A program made the translations under genes and the position numbers. Below, piece by piece: positions 41,501-44,579 of a stretch of 64,000 bases of DNA (its first letter is position 1; every line of letters begins with the position of its first letter). This DNA comes from Aphidius gifuensis (lineage: Eukaryota; Arthropoda; Insecta; Hymenoptera; Braconidae). Below the pieces are notes generated by a model that worked only from the letters and a program-made list of their open reading frames with translations, made no database searches and had not been told where the DNA came from. The stretch spans positions 15,304,876 to 15,368,875 of the forward strand of contig NC_057789.1 of NCBI RefSeq assembly GCF_014905175.1, written 5' to 3'.

Positions 41501-44024
41501 TATGTACCCAGCGTATAACTACACACACAAATACTACTGCAACAGTTAAAACTCCGATCGTGAAGTAAATTTCAGAGTTAATTAATCATTCGCGATTGAA
41601 TATTTTCTAAAAAAAACCATCGAAATTGATAATTTTTTTTTTTAATTTTCGTATCTAAAATAAGTACAAATCTCAATGAAATTTCGAGTAGAGCGTTTAG
41701 TAGATACAAACCAAAACGTGAGTTTTCCCATTTACGGCTGTGTTAAATCGGTCAACTTTATTTCACTATCAAAAAATCTGAAAAAATTCTATCGAATAGA
41801 GAATTATTCTAGCTAGCGATTAAGAAAAAAAATTAGCGAAATCGAGTAGAGGGAACTCGTATTTACATTTAACCTTGAATTCGGAAAATTATCTTCAGAT
41901 GTGAACATAAGTTAAAATAATTTTGAATCGACTTGGGTTAAAGCTATATTATGAATACATCTCATTTGATTTGTTACCACTTCTGACACTCTTCTCAGGG
42001 TTTATTATTTATTAGTTGTGTGTAGATGAATAATAATCATTAAAGGGCTATATTTGGTTAGTAATAAAGACATAGAAAAAGAACAAGTTGTGAACAGAAT
42101 AAAAAATGGAGAATTGTACCTTTGCTAGCTGAAGACGCGCCATTTGGAACTGGCTCATCACTCCGTGCGTGTTGTTGCTGACGGGCTTGCTTAATCTTCA
42201 TTATTCTCATCCTGAGAAACTCAATTTTGACTCTTGAGTCATCGAGCATTTGCTGCGCTTCTTGAAGTAACTTTTTATCCCGGTGTCCACTCGTCAAACT
42301 CTGAATCATGTTTTCGGCACCTTGTTTTACTTTTTGCTCGATATTAAGTTGTTTTTCGAGAGACAATAGCCGCAAGTCGGTTATAAGACCTTCTTGATTT
42401 GGCGATAAAGAGCCAGTTGGTGACAAAGGTGTATCTATATGAAAGACAAGCAAACATTTCATTGAAATTATTCTTTAATATGTTCAAAACTGAGATTGTT
42501 AATAAATGATCTGATTTTGATTTTTCCATTTTGTATCTGAATTTTCTGATGTATTGTTGCATTTATCAGCAGGCAGAAAACTATTGAGAAAAACTATCAC
42601 GACTGTGACAAAACTTGCTTAAGTCATTTAATAGTTCATGGATATAAAGATCAATAATTTGAACATTATCATTTACAACTGACTAAATTTTATTTATACA
42701 CACTGAAATTAACATAATTCTGTCAACGAAAATAAAAGTGACCTAAAAATAGAATACATCCGAGAGTATTGCCTGAGACATAGATATTCAAATATTTATG
42801 TTAAGTTTGAAATCTTACTGATAATTATTATTTATTAAAATAATTCATGGAATTCACCTTGACCATTGCAATCTTTAAGTGGACTTTGTGGTTGGCCTTG
42901 CATGAGTATGATCTGACTCTCCAATTGTAAAAGATGCGATTGAAGCTTATTAAGTTTACTGTTTGCCTTCTTGACAATTGACGCAACATCAGACAGCGCC
43001 TTTCGATCTGTTGCAACTTCTCTCAATTTCTCAGCACCTTCTTTAATTTTCAGCTCTTTCCGGATTTCTCGTCGAATATGTTCACGCAGCTCATCCAGCC
43101 TAGCTGGAATTGGCGCTTGATCATTTACAGCGATTCCATACATGAGAGACAGCTCAGCCAAAATTGGTTGCCTCGAGTATTCATTCTGGAATCAGAAAAT
43201 GATTTAACAATTGCTATTCACGGCCATTATCTGTGTTTAAAGAATTTGTGTCCAAGATTATTGTTAAAATTACCATCGTTGTGTAGCTATAATTGTTTGT
43301 TCAATGTGAATGTTTAAATTTTATATTTTTTTCAACTGCTAAATAATTGAGCGAATAGTCGGTTTATATCATTTATTTAGCGATCCAGTCATGTTTCCAT
43401 AGTGGTTTGGACAAATAACAAATGTGATTTTTATTTTTGTATACGCTTTCTGCTTATACGCACACTAACCGTCACTATCAAACAGCAAATCGTCAATTTA
43501 CAACAGTCTTTTTTTGGTTCAGATATTCATAATATCTGCATAAAGTTAATAGAAGGTGATTAATAAAGATTATAAATAATAGAAAGAGATTGAATCGAAA
43601 AAGAGGTTTAAATATGCTTAAATGTTAACAAAGAATGATAAAAAAATTCAATGATAGACAAATTACAAGTAGACAGTACATACTATACATACTTTAATTC
43701 AGAATTAAACATATATAATCTATAATATGAGAGTCTTAATAAAGTGAATATCAAAAAGGATGAAGAAATTACAAGATTAATAGATCTTAAATGTTAACAA
43801 AGAATGATAAAAAAATTCAATGATAGGACATTTACACTATACATGATACTGTGATTCATTAAACTCTGGACTTAATTTATTTCACTAGTCTATAATAGTT
43901 GAAATCAAATCTACAGGTTGAAGTTCGAAATAGTATTTAGAATTGGCAAAATAACCAATGACGATCAAGGGTCGGATGAGCCGTTGGTGAGACAACTCAC
44001 CTGATAATAGCTAGATTCCGCCAT
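1523..44024 (-). CDS. Pkn: Serine/threonine-protein kinase N (PKN/PRK), complete 10-exon gene
   Basis: Rho-effector AGC kinase acting in the cytoplasm and at membranes. The coding join on the minus strand is 44024-44001, 43185-42858, 42434-42120, 27363-27209, 20563-19445, 8635-8483, 2813-2496, 2446-1967, 1895-1755, 1666-1523. All junctions are GT-AG and all phases agree, giving 1058 residues (vertebrate PKNs are about 890-985). Order: HR1a about 25-105, HR1b about 125-205, HR1c about 225-300, C2-like about 353-500, proline-rich 609-622, kinase from F731. Visible residues: GRGHFG loop 737-742, ATP-binding K759, YRD aspartate D856, DFG D874, activation-loop T890 (PDK1 site by homology), turn-motif T1032, hydrophobic motif FKDFTY, C-terminal DWC. 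The start has a good context (CCAAGATGG). HR1 domains are known to bind GTP-loaded Rho/Rac. Introns 3-6 are transposon-filled. Identity is certain; an alternative first exon is possible. Confidence 0.96.
1755..1895 (-). CDS. Pkn: Pkn exon 9, end of kinase domain
   Basis: Encodes LLRKNPDRRLGSSERDAEDV to RVKPPFVPVI, the final helices of an AGC kinase domain and the start of the C-terminal tail. It ends before the donor GTATGT. Confidence 0.95.
1967..2446 (-). CDS. Pkn: Pkn exon 8, kinase C-lobe
   Basis: Runs from AHVCFVMEYAAGGD through IIYRDLKLDN, ADFGLCKEG, the activation loop GDRTGTFCGTPEF and AVDWWGLGVLIFEM to AIAIMRR before GTAAGC. All catalytic residues are intact, so an active kinase is expected. 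Confidence 0.97.
2496..2813 (-). CDS. Pkn: Pkn exon 7, kinase N-lobe
   Basis: Starts AGYEMPGKSMQYRDS and contains the glycine loop GRGHFGKV, the AIKALKKGD lysine motif and HPFLVNLFSCFQTE. Phase 0 at both ends. Confidence 0.96.
3354..3581 (+). repeat. tRNA-derived SINE-like repeat, copy 1
   Basis: About 228 bases sharing both flanks and the tRNA-like core with 11244-11466. The core (about 3403-3485) has box A-like TGGCTCTGTGG and box B GGGTTCAAATCC. The 3' part carries a shared tail including AACAAAAGTATTGTCAAAT and ends in a T-rich run. Two dispersed copies with a pol III promoter fit a SINE. Confidence 0.6.
3587..3727 (-). repeat. tRNA-like repeat flanked by short inverted repeats, copy 1
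   Basis: On the minus strand a tRNA-like core has box A TGGTCGAGAGGTC and box B GGGTTCGATTCCC. It is nearly identical to 46757-46919, flanks included. The flanks AAACTTAGAAAAAATAA and its complement pair across the core, so the tRNA-like part sits in the loop of a hairpin. The acceptor stem is mismatched and the anticodon differs between copies, so this is not a working tRNA gene. Confidence 0.6.
3728..4607. mobile_element. TA-flanked TIR element with CCATAGYAATTTT words and tRNA-like core
   Basis: Ends CACGGAGAAAAATTT and its complement, each bounded by TA, about 878 bases. The interior repeats ACCATAG[CT]AATTTT-like words in both orientations. TA boundaries suggest a Tc1/mariner-type MITE (inference). 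No transposase is present. Confidence 0.6.
3981..4050 (-). repeat. tRNA-like sequence inside TIR element
   Basis: Minus strand, box A-like TGGCGCAGCGGATAA and box B GGGTTCAAATCC at normal spacing, with an anticodon-like arm between. It lies inside the element at 3728-4607. Degenerate stems argue against a functional tRNA. Confidence 0.5.
4608..6035. other. Intronic AT-rich DNA with one dispersed repeat
   Basis: Pkn intron 6. The part from about 5240 (TCTGGTAACGTTTGTTGG) to 5790 resembles 36981-39130 in phrases such as the TGGTAAC start and the GAGCCT...AAGTCTCT motif, so it is a dispersed repeat. No gene is seen in the remainder. Confidence 0.4.
6481..7175 (+). pseudogene. hAT transposase relic, C-terminal half
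   Basis: Reading across stops and frameshifts gives fragments such as CELNERELHDFRLRTNSFY, LDDLPHSTAVE and SQLNSNKTTLRNRMENGTL. The last matches the hAT C-terminal dimerisation region pattern (S-x-L-N-x-x-K-x-x-x-R-N-R). Several stops make it non-functional. Confidence 0.7.
7583..7715. mobile_element. 133-base MITE nested in the hAT element
   Basis: Ends TAGAGCAGAGTGAAGCC and the imperfect complement GGCTTCACTCTG...CAGTCTA, flanked by the 8-bp duplication TTTCAGAC (7575-7582 and 7716-7723). Related in its ends to the MITEs in 46518-47067. Confidence 0.75.
7920..8030 (+). pseudogene. Possible non-LTR retrotransposon endonuclease fragment
   Basis: From 7951 the plus strand reads DIVILQETWLASEKESVVLS before a stop. 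ILQETW resembles the catalytic-glutamate motif of APE-type endonucleases of LINEs. Only this short piece is readable, so the call is weak. Confidence 0.4.
8031..8482. other. Intron 6 DNA, nothing recognised
   Basis: Between the LINE-like fragment and Pkn exon 6. No repeat word, tRNA-like sequence or coding potential that I can name. Confidence 0.4.
8483..8635 (-). CDS. Pkn: Pkn exon 6, linker
   Basis: Encodes TALMEFDFLHNKNEF to VIEFPEDK, 51 codons, phase 0 at both ends, with TTGCAG acceptor and GTAGAT donor. It has no domain of its own. Because its length is a multiple of three and it is isolated between two large introns, it could be skipped in alternative splicing without breaking the frame (inference). 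Confidence 0.85.
9323..10304. mobile_element. Foldback element with AAGAC/TTCTTGA word arms and tRNA-like loop
   Basis: Ends CACTGAAAAAAA and TTTTTTTTCAGTG, bounded by TA. Arms of about 300-400 bases are made of degenerate copies of TTCAAGAC, AAGAAGTATACTTCT and similar words and pair across 9640-10230. A tRNA-like sequence sits between the arms. 982 bases. Confidence 0.65.
9971..10050 (+). repeat. tRNA-like sequence in foldback loop
   Basis: Box A TGGTTAAGCGAC and box B GGTTCCAGTCCC with spacing like a long-variable-arm tRNA. It is located at the turn of the 9323-10304 palindrome. Stems are not intact enough to call a tRNA gene. Confidence 0.55.
10780..11880. mobile_element. Foldback element (arms about 430 bases) with SINE in the centre
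   Basis: The left arm 10790-11225 is the near complement of 11462-11870, in the order seen from words AACAAGAAGTTTTCCATTC, AGAACAATAGTTCT and CTTGAATTGAGAAGAAAAAG. The loop holds the SINE copy at 11244-11466. The ends approximate ACAGCAAAAAAAA and TTTTTTTTTCAGT. Confidence 0.65.
11244..11466 (+). repeat. tRNA-derived SINE-like repeat, copy 2
   Basis: Matches 3354-3581 over its whole length, with tRNA-like core at about 11287-11371 (box A TGGCTCAGTG, box B GGGTTCATATCC). It lies in the loop of the surrounding foldback. Confidence 0.6.
11881..13200. other. Intron 5 DNA with a direct duplication
   Basis: Holds AAGCCTGTGT words (11938-12000) and two diverged direct copies, 12034-12262 and 12763-12930, sharing TTCTAAGCCGTACA, TTAACTATAAAAA and TTGCTCATTTCA. 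No coding potential is recognised. Confidence 0.45.
13208..14605. mobile_element. TIR element with a 50-base tandem array and tRNA-like sequence
   Basis: Ends GTGTAGGAGAACACAACACG and CGTGTTGTGAG...TTCCTACAC. The interior is saturated with GGCC-containing words in both orientations. From about 13890 to 14420 it forms direct 50-base units, clearest at 14041, 14091, 14141 and 14191, containing TTGGCCGATGATCGGCAACC and GGCCATTAAAAGTCTACC. A tRNA-like sequence lies between the two halves. Confidence 0.7.
13741..13811 (-). repeat. tRNA-like sequence with canonical A and B boxes
   Basis: Minus strand: box A TGGCCGAGTGG, exactly that of Ser/Leu tRNAs, and box B AGTTCAAGTCC. The spacing is shorter than a true Ser/Leu tRNA and the stems are imperfect. 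Best preserved internal promoter among the loop tRNA-like sequences here. Confidence 0.6.
14640..14838 (-). repeat. Dispersed repeat shared with 41372-41560
   Basis: Both loci contain AAGTCGTCCGACTATG-like, GCACAAAA and a TACTACAGATGCGATA segment, in opposite orientation. Non-coding. Probably a transposon fragment of unknown class. Confidence 0.45.
14839..15325. other. Intron 5 DNA, nothing recognised
   Basis: AT-rich sequence between two repeats. I see no coding frame, tRNA-like sequence or paired repeat. Confidence 0.4.
15651..16255. mobile_element. 605-base TIR element with 9-bp target duplication (MULE-like)
   Basis: Ends CATGGTAGAAATACTACAGG and CCTGTAGTACTTCTACCATG, then ACTGCCATA pairing. 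Flanked by GCTTCAAGA on both sides (15642-15650 and 16256-16264). A 9-bp duplication is typical of Mutator-like elements (family assignment inferred). No transposase is seen. Confidence 0.65.
16405..16470 (-). repeat. Partial tRNA-like sequence
   Basis: The minus strand has box B GGATTCGAGTCC. The 5' half is degenerate and box A is not convincing. Located between the arms of the 15326-16645 foldback. Confidence 0.4.
16680..17330. repeat. GGTTATGGTGGTC word repeats
   Basis: The word TGCGGTTATGGTGGTC appears near 16699, 17215 and, complemented, near 16848, with a variant at 17045. Interspersed are ATTATTTT(T/C)CCACG(G/A)CAAAGTTTTA-like segments. It looks like overlapping inverted and direct copies of one small element. 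Confidence 0.5.
17340..17520. repeat. Hairpin of the GCTAAGGAAAAGATG family
   Basis: ACAAATGGCTGAGGAATGGA pairs with TCTTTCCTTAGCCATTTGTC. Same layout as the hairpins at 24.8, 29.9-30.7, 44.6-46.2 and 54.5-56.6 kb. Confidence 0.55.
17521..18130. other. Intron 5 DNA, nothing recognised
   Basis: No coding frame, tRNA-like element or paired repeat that I could identify. The segment 17660-17760 has a phrase (ACACGTAGTGCTAT) similar to 60690-60705. Confidence 0.4.
18131..18806. repeat. 676-base palindrome with triplicated splice-donor palindrome
   Basis: 18131-18310 is the complement of 18620-18806 (GTCTTGACGAGTACAATAAG against CTTATTGTACTCGTCAAGAC). The centre contains a further half copy. GAGGTAAGTTAACTTACCTC occurs perfectly at 18242, 18403 and 18678. 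GGCCGACCATTT/AAATGGTCGGCC words recur. No coding potential. Confidence 0.7.
18830..19444. other. Intron 5 end, microsatellite only
   Basis: Non-repetitive AT-rich sequence apart from a short (AC)n tract at 19206-19231. The acceptor side of Pkn exon 6 is not here: this is the 5' end of intron 5 on the minus strand, directly after the exon 5 donor. Confidence 0.5.
19445..20563 (-). CDS. Pkn: Pkn exon 5, end of HR1c, C2-like domain, proline-rich linker
   Basis: The largest exon, 373 codons. It opens AQASLSESSRKLDLL (end of HR1c), continues with a C2-like domain (TGQLEVRLMGCQDLAEEIPG to LLFAEIKFLNPM), a basic linker and a polyproline run at residues 609-622 that could bind SH3 or EVH1 domains (inference). 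It ends DQD before GTAAGTAT. Confidence 0.95.
20975..21155. repeat. Short tandem array, about 65-base unit
   Basis: GA[CT]AATTTTGTTTT recurs at about 20989, 21054 and 21118, each followed by AAACCAA(A/G)TCT and a CAAGAC-TAACA segment. Three diverged units. Lies in Pkn intron 4, upstream of the CCCAGGTA element. Confidence 0.55.
22235..22560 (+). repeat. Dispersed repeat shared with 60000-60320
   Basis: Both copies run CTCGGA(G/A)CGTCAGC, TTTAAATATTATTAAACAGT, then ATGATGATAATTATAACAAC and ATTCACAATAGTATTGATA in the same order. Contains a (TAT)n tract absent from the other copy. Non-coding. Confidence 0.6.
22560..22870. repeat. ATT-rich low-complexity region
   Basis: Simple TTA/ATA trinucleotide-rich DNA. 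Open frames here are polyisoleucine/leucine artefacts of the composition. Confidence 0.6.
22876..23445. repeat. Palindromic repeat built of GGGCGTAAGTGC words
   Basis: The left half has AAGGGCGTAAGTGCCAAAAA, AAAGGGCGTAAGTGCAAATT and AAAAGGCGTAACAACCTTTG. The right half has the complements in reverse order (CAAAGG...TTGTTACGCCC, TTTGCACTTACGCCCTTTTT). About 570 bases with arms of about 150. Confidence 0.65.
23535..23625. repeat. (ATT)n microsatellite region
   Basis: Two ATT/TTA tracts separated by a short spacer. Confidence 0.7.
23847..24582. other. Intron 4 DNA, nothing recognised
   Basis: AT-rich sequence between two CCCAGGTA elements. The part around 24200-24320 (AACAGCGAAAAATTCTGTAG) weakly mirrors 27040-27125 and may be the outer arm of a larger nested insertion. 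Confidence 0.4.
24800..24925. repeat. Hairpin of the GCTAAGGAAAAGATG family
   Basis: AAGCAGTAGCTCAGGAAAAG and AGCTAAGGAATTAATG pair with CATTAATTCCTTAGCTCCAT and AGCTACTGCTTTT. Nested in an insertion with GATGGCGT ends. Confidence 0.6.
25128..26976. mobile_element. hAT-like non-autonomous element with 8-bp target duplication
   Basis: Ends TAGAGATGCCGCGATA and TATCGCGGCATCTCTA are flanked by ATGAGGAG at 25120-25127 and 26977-26984. The subterminal 100-150 bases on each side are arrays of ACGATACGATAA-type words in opposite orientation. The interior is AT-rich without a transposase. The 8-bp duplication fits hAT. Confidence 0.8.
27209..27363 (-). CDS. Pkn: Pkn exon 4, first part of HR1c
   Basis: Encodes KYEPSLELALEERVEEL through DKKALTE. 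It is isolated by about 14.8 kb of intron on the 5' side and 6.6 kb on the 3' side. The phase (one base in from exon 3, phase 0 out) and the HR1 pattern fix its place. Confidence 0.93.
27364..28124. other. Intron 3 DNA next to Pkn exon 4, nothing recognised
   Basis: No coding frame or tRNA-like sequence. 28010-28050 has tandem CTCTATAGTGACA words reminiscent of pogo/Tigger-type transposon ends, but no partner end is found. Confidence 0.4.
28322..28384 (-). repeat. tRNA-like sequence
   Basis: Minus strand, reads TGGCTTCGAGGTAAAGTAC as a box A region and GGGTCAAATCCC as box B, with a TTCACAA anticodon-like loop. It follows the left arm of the 28125-31416 foldback. Box B has a C where T is usual. 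Confidence 0.5.
28390..28611. repeat. 220-base palindrome
   Basis: GTAGATTTTTATTAAAATAT and CTATTCTAAATTCTTTTACT pair with AGTAAAAGAATTTAGAATAG and ATATTTTAATAGAAATCTAC. Arms of about 70 bases. Probably a small MITE. Confidence 0.6.
28612..29690. repeat. CACTGAGAAAAAA element with internal direct duplication and tRNA-like sequence
   Basis: Starts TACACTGAGAAAAAAG. About 28700-28830 is duplicated at 28830-28960 (TTTTCACTAAATTCAAGT[AG]TATTGATTCTT). The opening phrase CGTAGATCAAGAAAGAGTTC recurs at 30752. Words ACTTGATTCAAGTG-like are reiterated. I could not place its right end with confidence. Confidence 0.5.
29434..29516 (-). repeat. tRNA-like sequence
   Basis: Minus strand, box A TGGCTTAGGGG and box B GGTTCGGATCTC, separated by an expanded insert rich in AGGTTTAG. 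Inside the CACTGAG-type element. Confidence 0.5.
29690..30745. repeat. Array of GCTAAGGAAAG hairpins
   Basis: About six alternating hairpins. Each has AGCTATGGGAAAAAT, TAGCTAAGGAAAGGA(T/A)GTTG, a TTTCTTTGGCAAAATTAATT loop, then the complements CAACTTCCTTTCCTTAGCTA and ATTTTTCCTAT. Units are separated by TATTTATTTAAATAAATA. The whole array can fold as successive or long-range stems. Confidence 0.7.
31417..31752. other. Intron 3 DNA, nothing recognised
   Basis: Short unannotated interval between two elements. It contains a small ATAATTAT-rich tract and no coding frame. Confidence 0.4.
31753..32651. mobile_element. CCCAGGTAGGA element with TTA target duplication and CAAGCCTGTGT arms
   Basis: Ends CCCAGGTAGGA and TCCTACCTGGG are exactly complementary and flanked by TTA (31750-31752 and 32652-32654). 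Arms repeat CACAAGCCTGTGTCAAGCC-like words in both orientations. A tRNA-like sequence lies between them. The TTA duplication suggests PIF/Harbinger or another 3-bp group (inference). 899 bases. Confidence 0.75.
32071..32136 (-). repeat. tRNA-like sequence in CCCAGGTA element
   Basis: Minus strand, box A-like TGGTTGACTTGATAG and box B GGATCGATCCC, with a TTCCACG anticodon-like loop. Stems are imperfect. Confidence 0.5.
32655..33270. other. Intron 3 DNA with short direct repeat
   Basis: AACCTGATTCTA[TA]C[TC]TACG occurs at about 32998 and 33241, and AACCG/GGTTA words are frequent between them. Probably a small repeat; no coding sequence. Confidence 0.4.
33283..33810 (+). pseudogene. Ty1/copia-type gag relic
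   Basis: Reads MWSKLHEIYDDKNKASMYML, then a stop, KDDIERHIGKIQQLAHK, a frameshift, LPPSYRHLSTAWKSTNKAE and RLKMEEQKLQ, ending in a zinc knuckle-like CKKDGHLAKYC. This is the order of the copia gag (UBN2) polyprotein segment. In-frame stops and at least one frameshift make it a dead fragment without LTRs in sight. Confidence 0.75.
33811..34575 (+). pseudogene. hAT-type element fragment with N-terminal transposase remnant
   Basis: CAGTGTTGGGTAGG at 33813 is a hAT-like terminus. Beginning at 34091 the frame reads MSGGRPSHNYWEEGSFRRII and, after a frameshift, AYELCLFCNSFC, which fits a BED-type zinc finger start. A second exon-like frame (34374-34583) follows an ATTTAG acceptor. The fragment is cut off by a MITE half copy. 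Confidence 0.5.
34571..34697. mobile_element. GCACCCGTATTC MITE, half copy
   Basis: Closely matches 47538-47666: ATGAGCTCTATTGTCATAG, AAGCGCCACCATCGG, AAAGCCCTAA, then GAATACGGGTGC. The left half is missing. Confidence 0.65.
35049..35367. mobile_element. 319-base MITE inserted in the left arm
   Basis: Ends TAAGATACGTTAAAAATGGT and ACCATTTTTAACGTATCTTA. The inverted arms extend to AATAACCTA and AAAATGGCTACC. The undisturbed target is visible in the right arm near 40431. Confidence 0.75.
35577..36388. mobile_element. 812-base foldback with 355-base arms
   Basis: 35577-35930 pairs with 36030-36388 almost perfectly (AAGCAGTATATCAA against TTGATATACTGCTT; GACAAATTGAATTTTT against its complement). 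The spacer of about 100 bases holds GCGCGTGAACATAGGCG. Inserted in the left arm of the 34810-40672 element. Confidence 0.75.
36667..36879 (-). CDS. J-domain-like ORF with HPD changed to HAD
   Basis: A 70-residue frame starting MSDYEAEIDSIFKNIESL, preceded by a TTTTTCAG acceptor-like site. Residues about 18-53 (LKLIYRENIKRYHADKNPED, then KRATEKTQYFMNIY) match helix II, loop and helix III of a DnaJ domain. The catalytic HPD reads HAD, which in known J proteins abolishes Hsp70 ATPase stimulation. It lies inside the 34810-40672 inverted-repeat element. It may be one exon of a captured host gene or an element protein. No expression evidence; the tail after NIY is not J-like. Confidence 0.5.
   Translation of the reverse strand: MSDYEAEIDSIFKNIESLSHLKLIYRENIKRYHADKNPEDKRATEKTQYFMNIYIKQNECIHKIEIEVFS
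36980..39130. repeat. Repeated family with GAGCCATAACTTTTGTTATA segments
   Basis: GAGCCATAACTTTTGTTATA occurs at about 37224 and 38494, both followed by TTCGTATTA(G/A)GCTCAAATTATG and AATCTAGT(G/A)ACGGCATTA(C/A)GG. Complemented segments (AAGCGGGCGATA-AGTTTTTTGAGAC) follow at 38380, 38705 and 39040. Related to 5240-5790. Interrupted by the element at 37348-38274. Confidence 0.55.
37348..38274. mobile_element. hAT-like element with GAGACCGAGACC arms and 8-bp target duplication
   Basis: Flanked by AACAGTTT at 37340-37347 and 38275-38282; the uninterrupted site can be read in the related copy near 38600. Left arm words GAGACCGAGACCGAGACC and right arm ACGAGACCGCGACCGAGACC lie in opposing blocks rich in TCTCGGTCTCG. 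No transposase; the centre is plain AT-rich DNA. Confidence 0.65.
39592..39822 (-). CDS. Unrecognised ORF in the inverted-repeat element
   Basis: A 76-residue frame, hydrophilic and cysteine-containing (DGNLDCIGF, DKCTRNPKSVKF, FHETCTGSCNNI). Downstream, after stops, the reading continues as DSGYSSACACHDRNKFKIL, so this is probably the remains of a larger spliced gene. No family recognised. The KDSKDG phrase recalls KTKDG in the exon-like frame at 40135-40191. Confidence 0.3.
   Translation of the reverse strand: MVPRERKDSKDGNLDCIGFQETINDTEILSKTSDKCTRNPKSVKFKIGPGAIPMSGNFHETCTGSCNNILNQIMSI
40135..40191 (-). CDS. Possible first exon of the element-borne gene
   Basis: ATG-initiated 19-codon frame MGSKKTKTKDGCNESNGMK immediately inside the right inverted arm, ending at a strong GTAAGTAA donor. 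Position, start and donor suggest the 5' exon of a gene carried by the element, with 39592-39822 as a later part (inference). Confidence 0.35.
40673..42119. other. Intron 3 DNA before Pkn exon 3
   Basis: No coding frame. 41372-41560 is a dispersed repeat matching 14640-14838 in the opposite orientation (AGTCGGACGACTTTTTTGTG, then GCACAGATTTTGG-type and TAGTACTA words). Confidence 0.45.
42120..42434 (-). CDS. Pkn: Pkn exon 3, HR1b
   Basis: Enters with AT completing a GAT codon and ends on a single G. It contains the second HR1 repeat (LEKQLNIEQKVKQGAENM, then DKKLLQEAQQMLDDSR) and a polar tail ending NGASSASK. The upstream DTPLSPTGSLSP stretch offers proline-directed phosphorylation sites (inference). 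Confidence 0.93.
42858..43185 (-). CDS. Pkn: Pkn exon 2, HR1a
   Basis: Begins NEYSRQPILAEL after a CAG acceptor and ends phase 1 before GTGAAT. It carries the first antiparallel coiled-coil HR1 repeat (IPARLDELREHIRREIRK, then KIKEGAEKLREV), the main Rho-binding module in PKN family members. Confidence 0.93.
43186..44000. other. Pkn intron 1
   Basis: The shortest but one of the Pkn introns. It contains a direct duplication, TTAAATGTTAACAAAGAATG through AAAAAATTCAATGATAG, at about 43617 and 43787. Otherwise nothing is recognised. Confidence 0.5.
44001..44024 (-). CDS. Pkn: Pkn exon 1 (start exon)
   Basis: Reads MAESSYYQ, then the donor GTGAGT. The ATG sits in CCAAGATGG, and the 24 bases end in phase 0, matching the next exon. 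It is too short to be found by ORF length and is supported by its start context, donor and phase. Confidence 0.85.
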
Positions 44025-44398
44025 CTTGGCCGAAGTTTTAACATTAATTTACCGAATTACTGTCTGCTATTCTGCATTCACACACTTTGTTTATCATAAT
44101 TTATTAATTATTCGTAATAAAAAACTTTTCTATTGACTTCACAAAAAATAATCACTGGAACAATACTTTGATATCTTCGAATATTTAAAAGTTATTGGCT
44201 AAACTCATTTTTATTTACAATTCAGTTTTTCATTTCAAAATTTTTTATTCTGTCAATTCACAAGTGCAGGTGTAGAACAGTAAATATACTCTTGAATCTT
44301 GATTACTTGATTACTTGATCCTACCAGTCAAAAAGACTAGAAATACTTGTGAGTATCATACATACAGTAGCCCTAGAGGAAGCCGCAGTGATGGGCAC
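44025..44398 (-). promoter_or_regulatory. Pkn 5' UTR and presumptive core promoter
   Basis: The only interval between the Pkn start codon and the large hAT-like palindrome beginning at 44399. I see no unmistakable TATA box at a definable distance. The region is inferred from position alone. Confidence 0.35.
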
Positions 44399-44579
44399 CA
44401 GTGATGGGTAAATGGTCGATTTTTGAGGTTTCATACTTAAAGACTGTACTGTAAGAAACTGGCCTCTGACGCCATTTTATTTTGACTGTCGACTCGACAG
44501 CTAGTTTTTATTGCTCGATATATATTGGTACATGTAATTTATTTGTTATATAAATATATATAATATCGAGAAAAACCAG

